Positions 1 to 9,929 of a stretch of 64,000 nucleotides of DNA are shown here, piece by piece. This DNA is from Larix kaempferi. Lineage: Eukaryota > Streptophyta > Pinopsida > Pinales > Pinaceae. Position 1 is the stretch's first letter; each line of letters opens with the position of its first letter. The translations under genes and the position numbers were made by a program. The stretch covers positions 7,116,001 to 7,180,000 of the forward strand of contig BSBM01001138.1 of assembly GCA_027924585.1 (NCBI GenBank). The letters run 5' to 3'. The notes beneath the pieces were generated by a model. The model searched no databases, was not told where the DNA came from, and was given only the letters and a program-made list of their open reading frames with translations.

Positions 1-235
1 TGTTCACATCACCTGGCCCTTACATGTCACTTCGTTGGCAGAGGTTCTGAAAACGCTTTTAATGCGAGTCTTATGGGAGACGTCTATTACCTTGGGAGGT
101 TAATATAAGCCATAATTTCAAGAAATCCAAGTGCATTTCCCATTCTTGCGAGCGGTGAGGACAGGGATTTTAAGGAAGGTTTGTCGCAGTGGCTCTGGGA
201 TCATTTAGAAAGCCTTTCTCTCATCTTACCAGTTA

Positions 236-670
236 GTGAGGAAGGCAGGGTTACAGAGGACAATTCGACACAGAAGCATCGAGAGCATTCGGAAGCCCCT
301 TTCCTTTTGTCCTGGTTCTCTGGAGATTCAGTTCGCATCCAGTATGGTTGTCCTTGGTTCAAAGGCAGGCTTAGCTGAAGGAATAGCCTTCCTGAAGGCT
401 AGTGTTGAGGATTTTAAGAAATATCTTTGCACGGTATACGAAGCAGTCGGTGTTGGTATTAAGGCTCACAAAGAGACTGCCATTGACATGAGATTCATTT
501 CACAGCAATTAACTTGCTAGGATTCATGCATAGATGATTTGGAGAGAAATATGATAGAGTTGTTGGGTTATGTGGACATTATTAAAGAGGAAATATTGAA
601 GATGGAAAAGATGTCCCAATGCATCCATTGTCAAGAGTCTCTAGCTAAAGATGTGAGACCAATGGAATAA
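236..670 (+). pseudogene. Unrecognised broken reading frame
   Basis: One frame is open from 236 to an in-frame TAG at 518-520 and then stays open to a TAA at 668-670. The second half would encode an acidic, helix-prone stretch (DDLERNMIELLGYVDIIKEE) ending with a CxxC pair (CIHC). The single stop in an otherwise amphipathic frame suggests a decayed coding exon or a retroelement-encoded coiled-coil segment. I do not recognise the family. A chance open frame is possible. Confidence 0.25.
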
Positions 671-699
671 GTTTATGTTCATCAACCTATATATGGTTT

Positions 700-2090
700 G
701 CAAGGCATTCAGAAATAGCAGGGTTGGTCCTCCTCTACATGTTTGAATGTTTTTTTTTTATTTTGCTCAATTTCCAGTTTGTAAGGGTTTATCCTTTATC
801 CTTCCTCTGTTATGGTGAAATCTAGGAAGCAGATTAGAAACTTTTGTAGATCTAGGCATGTGCAATTTTTGGTATCTTCTTTGCAGACTACTTATGAGCT
901 TAGACTTTGCTCAATTTTGTAATAAATGATTGTGCACAAATTTTTATAATACAATCTCTTTTCTTGTTTTTGTAAAAAAAAATTGAACCCTACCTTCAAG
1001 TATCCTACAAACATCATTACACTATTAGAGAAAGGCCTCCCATTTATAATTCTTCCAACTCTAATGAGAATCTTCAATACGAAATATCTTGTCATAAATT
1101 CAGGATCATATATATGTAAATATGAGTCTTTAACCAAAACATTAAATTAATGTGTTTAGCAATATTATTAGTTTCTTAATTTTAATTTTTTGTATGTAGA
1201 GTTCAAGACCTTGCACTTGTGTACATGGGTCCTTATTAAATGTCTATCTTTATGGATAAAATAAGAAGAGTCTTAATGTGAAATGAAATTAACATGTAAG
1301 GTTATCCCACAAATTATGAGATTGAATTATCAATAATATTAGTACTAGAGTGAGGGGAAGATGTTGTCATATCAACCGAAGTGACTTGTTCCCCAAAGTT
1401 AGATTATGAATTGGAAAAATAAAAAATTGGTTAATGCCTCATAAAACATCTCTTCCTATGTGACTCGGAAAAACTGTAATAAGTAGATGTAGAATTAATT
1501 GAACTGTTTTAAAAGGTATTTTTATATATGGAGTATAGAGTCCTTTAAGACTCAAAACGTGTCTTAAAGATAAACCAATATATACTCTAGTTTTAAATTT
1601 GAAATATCAAATAAAAAAAAATCAATTAATGGAAAAAACATCACTTCCTCACAATTTAATGTATGTGGGTTTATTCACAAAACAAAAAATCAATGATGAT
1701 GTTTACACACAAACACATAATTGAGAAGATGAAGATAAATGCAGAATACAATATTAACATAAATATTATCAATATAGATAACTTGTAATATTATATAGAT
1801 AACAATTACATTGATTTAAAAATGACCCACAACTTATAACATTAAAATTATCAATAATATTAATACTAAAAATTTACACCCCAAAACTAAGTTTTAAATT
1901 AACAAATACTTTCACTGTGATATAAACCTTCTTCATCTAATAATTGTTATCCCTATCAAATTATTCACAACCCAAAAATGATCTCTAACTTCAATGCTTT
2001 TATCCATTGCCACTCTAGCTCATCAAGGTCTTTTATGATAGCCATCGTTGGATAAACTTAACTTATCATTTGGACATCAAGCTACATATT
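700..2090. other. AT-rich stretch without a recognisable gene
   Basis: Long A and T runs, many stops in all frames and no recognisable protein motif, LTR end or RNA gene. The short frame at 892-1137 on the minus strand has no recognisable domain and is treated as chance. Confidence 0.6.
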
Positions 2091-2096
2091 GTTATG

Positions 2097-2480
2097 ATTT
2101 TGTACTTGGATTCTCTATTATGTAGTTAGTTCTCTTTAAACCTAGGGATGACTCTTGCATTGAATACTTATGCAATGTGTTCTCTTTACTCTTGCATTGA
2201 ATACTTATGTAGTGTGTTCTCTTTACTCTTACAATGATTTTGTACTTGGATTCTCTATTATGTAGTTAGTTCTCTTTAAACCTAGGGATGACTCTTTCAT
2301 TGAATACTTATGCAGTGTGCTCTCTTTACTCTTCATTGAATACTTATGTAGTGTGTTCTCTTTACTCTTGCATTGAACTACTTATTATGTAGTGTGCTCT
2401 CTTTACTCTTGCATTGAACTACTTATGTAGTTTGTTCTCTTTAAACTTAGTGATGACTTTTGCATTGAATATTTATGTGT
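2097..2480. repeat. Tandem repeat, about 35-bp monomer in a 140-bp higher-order unit
   Basis: The phrase TTGCATTGAATACTTATG followed by AGTGTGTTCTCTTTACTC recurs at least six times with small indels. A longer block starting GATTTTGTACTTGGATTC occurs at about 2097 and again about 140 bp later, so the array is partly organised as a two-level repeat. It is non-coding. Confidence 0.85.
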
Positions 2481-2527
2481 TATCCTTCTTGTTGAAAGGT
2501 ATTTTAACCTCTATACTTTTGGCCATT

Positions 2528-2633
2528 GATATTTACATTTTGTTATTTTAGAAAATAAAAGTTTTGAAAATCAAGGTTGGTTTGATATTTACATTTTGTT
2601 ATTTCAGAAAATAAAAATTTAGAAAATCAAGGT
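2528..2633. repeat. Direct repeat of about 50 bp, two copies
   Basis: GATATTTACATTTTGTTATT begins at 2528 and again at 2584 (56 bp apart). Each is followed by nearly the same AT-rich sequence ending in AAAATCAAGGTT. Confidence 0.8.
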
Positions 2634-3141
2634 TTAGATTATTATTTATTTTTTATAATAAAAAAATCAGTTCTAATTTGTCTTAATAAGAGTCGATACA
2701 TTAAAACAACATTAATAACAAGTTTTGAAACATGATGCATGCTTCTTATCTATTGTTAAATTAGCACTTCAACCGTGAGTGTTTTATTATTCATCTTATT
2801 CTAAATCATGAAGCTATTAAGGGAAGTCAATTAATAGTTTCTTATGTGTCTTTTAAACATAATTATATCTCCTAATAATATTTCAATATATTTATGTCAA
2901 TACGCATTTTCCTTTGAGTTTTGGTTCTTGAACACTGGACTAAGATTTTTCATCCCCTCCATTAAGAATCTTGAATATGCCCCTCTAATATAGTTGTGCA
3001 TGTCTACTATCGGTTGTGCATTTCTAATTTTTCCTGCACCATCTCCTTCTTCCGCAACAACTTCAACATTGTGTTACTTCATGGACATCTAAATCCCATG
3101 TACATGGAGCTCATAATTCTCTTTGCCCATGATCTGGAGAA

Positions 3142-3613
3142 TGTTGTCTTGATCCTTAACCCAAAAATTGAACCACAACAATGATATAGAACCCTTAAAT
3201 TTTAGAAATAAACACAAATACATCCACAAGAAAATGAACACAAGAATATGGAAAGAACCCTTAAGGTGGGGTTAACACCATTAATTATTCCTTATGGAAG
3301 GAATCATTCCAAAATCCATGTTTGCTACAATATTACAACAATACTTCACAAGACATATCATTCCATTGATTCAACTTCTTTATATAATTTCTATCCAAAC
3401 TCCTAGGTACTTTCTAGTAGCTAGAACCTTATAAATATTTTCTAGAGAACAAACTTTCCAATAGGAAGAACCTTCTAGTAAATCTTATTACAGTTATTTT
3501 TGTTCACACTACATGAGCCTTATTTAATAAATATGGCCTCAATACATATAATTATCCTATTGGATATCTCCCTAGGTACCCCATATTATCCCCACTATGA
3601 ACATTACATTACA
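3142..3613 (-). repeat. 3' LTR of the 3.1-5.7 kb element
   Basis: On the plus strand this begins TGTTGTCTTGATCC and ends ATTACA. It repeats, with divergence, in the truncated block 5566-5687. The purine tract abuts its internal edge. Confidence 0.6.
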
Positions 3614-3664
3614 TCCCCCTTTGAAAATCATTTCCCTCGACGCTTGATGTGAGGAGTTACTTAA

Positions 3665-3900
3665 CCATAAACTAGGGTCCCATGGAGTAGTGTTGAAAAA
3701 AATATTGAATTAATCCAAGGACCCAAGGTCCTATGTACAAATTATAACCATGTTGAAGTAGTTGAAGAAGCTCCACCATAAACCTTGGTCCCATGTACAC
3801 GTGCTAACTACAATATTGAAGAATTCAATGTCCCTCACATAAGGACTAGTTGTAATGATGAAGTAATCCAAGGGACTCATCCATAAACTTAGGTCCCATA
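3665..3900. repeat. Diverged short repeats around CCATAAAC..GGTCCCAT
   Basis: The phrase CCATAAAC followed by a few bases and GGTCCCAT occurs three times, at about 3665, 3775 and 3881, each linked to a variant of AATCCAAGG or TTGAAGAA. This is a degenerate ~110-bp repeat inside the non-coding internal region of the LTR element. Confidence 0.5.
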
Positions 3901-4866
3901 TTTAGGTGCACAAGTTGGAACCCAACCGATGACACCTAAGATCCATGAATTGTTGTGTGTTAGGATTCAAATTCCCATCATGGTCATGTGGATCCAAATA
4001 AGAATAACTGTCCAAGCAAACAAATCCTCCATGTAGCAGTGAAAGGATGTGTGACAATGTGCAGTAGGATCTAACAGCTGTAACAAGCCTCACACAAACT
4101 CTCAAGAATTTGCAAATAAGAAGAGAAGAATTGCACTCAATAATCACTCATGAACACAGAAAATGGAGAATAGAAGTATCATACATCAGCTATGAGCTGG
4201 CACTATGAAAACTGAATACAATAATACAATAATTGTGTAGAGAATTGGAATTAACCAAGGAGGTCATTCGAATCATGCTCAAAGTCTAGCTTGGAGTACA
4301 ATGGAGACATCATCCAGTCAGTAGTATCAGTCATAAATGGTAATAGTCAGTCAAGTGAGTCTAACTGAGTCTAACAGAACCATCTAGGAATAAATCAGGG
4401 GATGGAGACTCCAAGGAGGGCGCATGAGACTGTCAAATGGTCAAGTGGCACTCCAAAACTAGCTAACTATGAGCTATAGGCAGTCAACATGAGCAATTAG
4501 TGGAAGAACTACTCAATCAATGCACTAACTGACTGTCAGTCAACTGGTAGGTGAGATGAGGTGCTCTAACTAAATGATAACTAGTGGTAGGTGAGCAAAG
4601 GCATGCTTGTCATGCAGAAGAGTCAAATAGGGTGTATCAGGTAGGTAGGAGGCCAACTAGGGGCTGAAGACAAGCTCTAAAGAGTTGAAAATAAGCTCTA
4701 GGTGTTGGGAGGACCACCAAGATGATGACTGGATGCATTTAGTTGCATGCAAATGCATGTAGCATGCAAAATATAAAAATGATGGTGAGAATATTCCAAC
4801 GGGATGGCTCTAAAATAACTTTGCTACTATAGAAGAAGACTACTAGAAATTGGTAAGCACCGCCTA

Positions 4867-5100
4867 TTATCTTTTCTCTGCAAGGTTATTTTCATATAGT
4901 GGAGAAGAGTCGTAAAAAAGAAGATAGAAGTAGTTGTCTTCCCAAAAATTACAATTGTCCATATAGTAGTCCTCATAAGCATATTTCAATTCATAACATG
5001 CAAATATTTCTTCGGTATACTCTTGAATGATGAAAGAATATGTAGTATCAATGATACGGTCCTCCTTACATTTATGTTTTATTTTCTTCATATCTTCCAA
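4867..5100 (-). pseudogene. Unrecognised 77-codon frame inside the LARD-like element
   Basis: The frame has a coding-like composition (many E, D, Y, K) with a start at 5100 and a stop at 4867. It lies on the same strand as the element's LTRs, near the primer site side, where gag would be expected. It has no zinc knuckle or other motif I can name. It may be a gag remnant or chance. Confidence 0.2.
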
Positions 5101-5834
5101 ATTTATTAGTCATCTTTCCTCTTCAATTCCATGAGGGTTCGAGGACAAAAATTTATAACAATTATAGCACAGTGAATATTGATCGGAAATATATATCATA
5201 TAATATGTCAAATCAAATCCCTAAAATTTGTATATATCCAATGGCATTAGTCCAGTTTCAATCTGACCTCCCTGTCAAAAGTTATTTCCTTTGCAAGACC
5301 CATGACAATCACTAGAAACCCTAAAAAATAGTAGATTTCAAACTGCAATATCCCATTCATTCGGACTCTGATTTGAGTAATTTGTTTTTAAATCGTGTAA
5401 TTTTTCCTAGAGGAACTCAAATGTACAATTAGTTTCTACAGATACCAAAAAATATTAAAAAATGATATAAATGTAGTGGCCATCTTTTTCTCTTTGAAAA
5501 CCTACAAAAGAGAGGAAAATATTATTTGGTTTTGGCCTTGGAAAGTGCTCTAATTCCATTTATAGTGTTCATTAACCCCATTGAATCACAACAATACTAT
5601 AGAAGCCTTAAACTTTAGAAATAATCTAAACACATTTACTCAAGAATAAGCACAAAAATATGGAAAGAACATTACAAATTTTTTCCACTTAAGATACATT
5701 TTTTGCTTCAAAGTTTTTTATTTAAAAAACAAAAACAAAATGTATTTATTTATTACTAATTAGAAAGTAATATCTTGATTGTTTAATCCTCCATGAATCA
5801 TACGATATGATGAATTATATAAATTTGATTTCTT

Positions 5835-5879
5835 GATGATGCTGATGATGATGAAGAAGAAGAAGAAGAAGAAGAAGTC
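5835..5879. repeat. Trinucleotide microsatellite (GAT/GAA)n
   Basis: GATGATGCTGATGATGATGA runs directly into seven or so GAA units. The serine run it gives on the minus strand is a by-product of the repeat, not evidence for a protein. Confidence 0.9.
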
Positions 5880-5989
5880 TGGAAAAACACCAAATTAATA
5901 TATGAAACCTCTTTACTTATATGATAATGGACCCTCTCCATGACATGACAAAGAAATATATTAGATATGTAATGCTCACCTTGCATCGC

Positions 5990-6900
5990 ATATACAACCT
6001 ACATTACTTTCCCACAAATTCTATTGCCTTTTCATCCTCAATTTCATTTTTATATTATATCATCAAATTTCCAAAAATAAATCTTGGTTACCCATCATAG
6101 AATTGGAGAAATAAGAATCAAGAACCAAAAATCAACCTTAAACCTTTTGCAACATGAGAAATAAATATATTGGACTTCTAATGCTCTCCTTCGTCATGGG
6201 TGAAATTGTCTCATTTTGTGTGTGATTATGCTTGAGCCTACATTCCCTCTCAAAATGACCAAATCTTTTACAATAATAAAATTTTAAAAGCATTTCTCTT
6301 ATTTGCATTGCTAAGTCCATTACATCTAAATACACAACCTCTTCCTCTTCCTTTTAAATAACTTGAAGACTAACCCTTTCTATCATAGAGATTGTTGGTT
6401 CTTCTACTCTCTTCTCCTATTTTTACCAACTTTTACATTCATTACAAAAGCTTGTTCTAAACTTCATGCAATTCTATCTAATTTGATTTCTTGAAGTGAT
6501 GATGATTGAATGAGATTTTCTAACTTCATTGTAGTGAGATTTTCATGGTCCTCTATCAAAATAACTATTGAATTCCACTTCACTTGTAAAGATCGTATTA
6601 TTCTTTCACCTCATAATGGTCTCTCCATGGCTATGTAATAGGTTAATAATGTCTTTCATTCAATCGCGAGCTTTTCACTATTGAAAATTCTCAAATTTTG
6701 CTAGTAAACCAATTTGACTTTATCTCTACCAAGTGGTAAACAAACTACTTTGTATCCCAACCTTCTTTGACCTTTTTCATTAAAGTGATTTTGTGAAAAA
6801 TGCTCACCTATAAAGCACTTCGGATAAAAATCATAACTAAGGAATCTCTCTTGTGGTGTGAATGTATCCCAACATTAGCCTCATCGTACCCCATTCAAAA
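5990..6900 (-). pseudogene. Ty1/copia gag and start of protease, degenerate
   Basis: Read on the minus strand, 6900-6400 gives fragments typical of copia gag in shifting frames (KVKLVYQQNLRIFNS, then DIINLLHSHGETI). At 6138-6335 an open frame carries a zinc-knuckle remnant, YYCKRFGHFERECRLK, in which the first Cys of CX2CX4HX4C is Tyr. Immediately downstream, the protease start reads LDSYFSNSMMGNQDLF: the normal D-S-G triad is D-S-Y, so the active site is lost. Several stops and frameshifts interrupt it. RT, integrase and RNase H are absent, so only the gag-protease junction of the element survives. Confidence 0.75.
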
Positions 6901-7159
6901 CTATAATCATCCCATGTGCATCTTTAAAAACCATCGCTCTTTGTTATGATTGCGCAATATTCACAATGATCTCCACAATAGTAAAAGTTTGTTTCTCCCT
7001 TGATTCTCTTATTTTTCAGTGGAAAAATCACCTTCTTGCTATTCCAAAGGAATCAAGTAAAGCTAACAACGCACGGGAAATCTCAACAAACTTCCTCACA
7101 TATCGTGGATGGTAGGTCGAGCAAACCCTTGATTCTCCCTTGATTCTCTTCTTTACCTT

Positions 7160-8310
7160 CAAATACAAATCTACTCCATTTACTAAAATCTAGAGCATGC
7201 ATATTGTTTTGTGCTTTTCCACTACTAGTATTAAAATAACTATTGCCATACAAAGCATGATCACTTAATTCACAATTAAGTGTTATTTTTACTAACAACT
7301 TGGTATTGACTTTTTTTAATTAGCTTCTTTAATTAATTTCCTAAAAGTGTTAAAGATAAGGTATATTTTTTGAAATGCAATTGAAATCTTATTATATAGA
7401 AAAAAAATAGATGCATTTTACAATTTAATACATAAAAATTTGTGATGTTTATCCCTTGAGGTTAAACCTATTATAATATTTTATATAAAAATTAAACTAA
7501 ATTAATAATAATAATTGTAATATATACTGAGTAATAATTATTCATAGTATAGCCCGGTGGGCTAACTCAAGTGGTTGAGTGCTGTAAGTTGTGAGCAGAA
7601 GGTCTCGGGGTCAAATCCCCGGGTGGCTATACATGCTATATAAGGGCCTCACTTGATGTCCCTGTCGAGTTAGGTCCCGTAATCAGGGCTGATGGTTTAC
7701 CTTGGGTACCATTCTCAAAATGAGGGGAAGTACCTGAGGGTTTCCCTTAGTTTGATTCAAATGATTATAATGCCTCATGTACAAACCACAAAAAAATAGA
7801 GATGAGATTCTCCTTGGTATGTGGGCCGCAGGGATCAATGAAATATTCGCCATGTGATATGATTAAGACAAAGCGTATTCTTGTGGACTATGAAATTTAA
7901 TGGGTAATTTGATTTAAATTATTGTATATTTTTTATTTAAATTTAAGTAGGGAATTTAATATTTTTTCGCAATTATTTAAATTTAATTTAATTAATAACA
8001 AAAAAATAATATAATCATTTAAACTAAATTTATATATATATATAATTTTTCAATAGATAATATTTATATTTAATACAAAATCATATTAATAAATGAACCA
8101 CATTGTTCATAGGCCAAATAGGTCGTACATATATACCATCAAAATCAATGTCTAACAGAGATCATAAATTAGCATATCTAGGACATAAATACATGTTTAT
8201 GCTTTTATACATACATATTTTTTCTTTCATATGTACTAACAAGTACCTGTAATATTGTGCGTAACAAAAAAATAAACAGTTGCCAAATTGTGCATTACCA
8301 AAAAGTATCA
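7160..8310. repeat. Dispersed repeat R1, copy 1
   Basis: Very AT-rich non-coding DNA that matches 26046-27469 and 37888-39322 over most of its length. Anchors are TCACTTAATTCACAATTAAG near the left end, TGATTCAAAT.ATTATAATG in the middle and CAAATTGTGCATT at the right end. This copy differs by carrying the tRNA-like segment at 7550-7745 in place of about 250 bp present in the other copies. Family and original boundaries are unknown; it could be an old LTR or a non-autonomous DNA element. Confidence 0.8.
7550..7745 (+). mobile_element. tRNA-derived SINE-like segment
   Basis: 7550-7629 resembles a tRNA: TAGCC at the 5' side can pair with GGCTA at 7625-7629, an A-box-like GGGCTAACTCAAGTGG lies at 7559-7574, and a T-arm CGGGG-TCAAAT-CCCCG lies near 7606-7621 with a B-box-like GGTCAAATCCC. 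The T-loop is one base short, so it is not a working tRNA. About 115 bp of non-tRNA sequence follow, ending near GGGTTTCCCTTA. This head-plus-body design fits a tRNA-derived SINE. I see no clear flanking target duplication, because the neighbouring R1 sequence is missing where it sits. Confidence 0.55.
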
Positions 8311-8375
8311 GTAAGCATGAGAAGACTATTCCATTTGTAGTATGTCAATTAAATAAGGATCAACCAGGATGTGGT

Positions 8376-9111
8376 ATTGGGTCTAGCTCGACAAATGCCA
8401 AGTTCCTTCACCAACCTGTAGCCCCATCTTAGAAAGTTGGTCTGCGAACATATTCCTTTCCATGTATATATATTGATATGATATGCCCTAAAATAAGCTT
8501 CCTATTCTGATGAGTTCTTCATATAAAGGCTTCAACATGATGTTCTTTGGAGGCTTTTTCATTTTTAACCAATATATAACCATCATAGAATCCCCAAATA
8601 TTTGGAGCTTCATTACACCTTTTGCAAAATCCAAAAGCATAACTAACTTGAGATCCATTATTTTAACTCGATTGTTGGTACTCCTCCCAAATCCAGCTGC
8701 AAACGTGTACCATTGAGTATCAAATAAGAACAGATTCCCCCCAGCTCATCCCATGCCAGGTCTACCTTGGGATGCTCCATCAAAATAAGCCCAGCAACCA
8801 GATTTATCAATAATCTCCTCAATGACCCTTCTCTACTTTGGAGGACCAGTAATTTGTGGAAAATTATCCAAGATGACCAAACATTTAGCTGCATATACCT
8901 ATGGGGGCGTATGTATATCCTAAAATGTGATCTTATTCCTGGCCAACCATACCCCCCATATCATGAGAGTTCGTAGTGCCCTATAATCACAGAAAGCTGC
9001 GTTATTCATCCATGCCTATAGAGATTCCTGGAGACCAATACCATTCCATATGAAGAGTATACCTTTTACCTATGAAACATTTTGGTTGTCGAGCCTGATC
9101 TTCCAGTCTTA
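8376..9111 (-). pseudogene. LINE ORF2 C-terminus: tether and RNase H domain
   Basis: The minus strand gives RALRTLMIWGVWLARNKITF near 9020-8930, a pattern common just before the RNase H of plant LINEs. Fragments of the domain follow, ending with IYMERNMFADQLSKMGLQ at about 8470-8410, where the AD pair is the usual last acidic site of RNase H. Several frameshifts and stops show it is dead. It lies directly beyond the inserted Copia LTR piece and ends about 65 bp from R1 copy 1. Confidence 0.75.
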
Positions 9112-9119
9112 TAGATGAT

Positions 9120-9535
9120 GATTCAGCTGTGTTTGAACCCCAGGTTTGGTTATGATCCCGACACGATCCCCAGGGGGTCCGGGGGGGTATCCCATGGTAT
9201 TTTCGCCAACAGTTTTTGGGCCCATGTTTTTGGGTATCCCGTGGTATTTTCCCATTGTATTTCCCTTATAAAAGAAAGACATTGCAACACGCCTAGGGTT
9301 GATGTATTAGGTATTATGCATTGTAAAGATCTCTGAGATCGTGAAGAGATACTGTGAGACAGTGAAGAGGAAGTGCAGTGGTTGTGTTGCAGGTTGTATC
9401 CCTTCACTTTGTTGGATGGTATAATAATAAGGACTGGCAATTTCAGTGTGGATGTAGCCCATCTTGGGTGAACCACGATATATTGGTGTCTCTCTTGTGA
9501 TGTGTATGTGTGATTGTATTTGCATTTCTGCTTAA
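9120..9535 (+). mobile_element. Partial LTR of a Copia-type element inserted in the LINE
   Basis: The LINE frame stops at about 9531 and resumes before 9111. The sequence between has LTR features on the plus strand: a TATA box (TATAAAAG near 9267), then CAACACGCCTAGGG, and an end block GGGTGAACCACGATATATTG followed by TGTGATTGTATTTGCA, a pattern common in plant Copia LTR R-U5 ends. No matching second LTR, primer site or coding region is present. Target-site copies could not be identified, so it may be a solo or truncated LTR. An open frame on its minus strand (9545-9150) is antisense. Confidence 0.55.
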
Positions 9536-9927
9536 ACAAAGACATGATTTATATTTTGAAATTCTTCATTATAGAGAGGACACCTACTTGGAACACAACC
9601 AAACTTTTTTATTAGATTATCCCATATTGTGACCTTACCAGATAGTTTCAGCCACATAAAAAATTTGGTCTTGAGAGGACACTGAATCTTCCAAATCACA
9701 TGTGTGCACCAATCAGGCTCAGGTAATTCTTCCTCTTCCCAGATCACTCTATAACCTAAATTGGGCACATAATTGCCACAAACAACATTCCTATACCATA
9801 GCAAGTTATCCTCTTTTTCCTTCAACCTTATGTGACTCCCATGTAGAGATTTGGTGTACCTATCCCACATAATCCTTTCTTCTGCCACAAATCCCAAATA
9901 ATCAACTAAAAACCATTCTTGTCTCAA
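9532..9927 (-). pseudogene. LINE ORF2: zinc-binding region after reverse transcriptase
   Basis: An open stretch of about 130 codons contains WCTHVIWKIQCPLKTKFFMW, then WDNLIKKFGCVPSRCPLYNE and NINHVFV. This is the layout of the zinc-binding domain found after RT in plant LINEs (W..IW....P.K.K.F.W, then C...CP.C...E...H). The second Cys of the CPxC pair is Tyr here. The frame is cut at its end by the Copia LTR piece. Confidence 0.8.
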
Positions 9928-9929
9928 AG

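Larger units (their letters stand above)
3142..5687 (-). mobile_element. Decayed LTR retrotransposon without gag-pol (LARD-like)
   Basis: The 3' LTR is at 3142-3613. It ends ATTACA and is followed on the internal side by TCCCCCTTTGAAA (3614-3626), which on the minus strand is a purine tract directly before the LTR. A second, truncated LTR starts at about 5566 and is recognisable to about 5687: the segment CACAACAAT.xTATAGAA and the following ATATGGAAAGAAC match 3170-3255. At 5547-5558 the minus strand reads TGGAATTAGAGC, two changes from the common plant initiator-Met primer site TGGTATCAGAGC. These four elements fit a minus-strand LTR element. The internal ~1.95 kb has no recognisable gag or pol. 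One frame on the minus strand (5100-4867) is open but unrecognised. Truncation of the right LTR makes the outer boundary uncertain. Confidence 0.6.

Noticed and set aside
5798-5986. Serine-rich small protein
   Set aside because: The serine run is the antisense of a GAA microsatellite and the rest has no coding signs.
7550-7629. A working tRNA gene
   Set aside because: The T-loop is one base short, no clean anticodon arm forms, and sequence continues as a SINE-like body.
9150-9545. 131-codon minus-strand frame as a gene
   Set aside because: It is antisense to a Copia LTR piece with a TATA box and R-U5-like end and has no domain.
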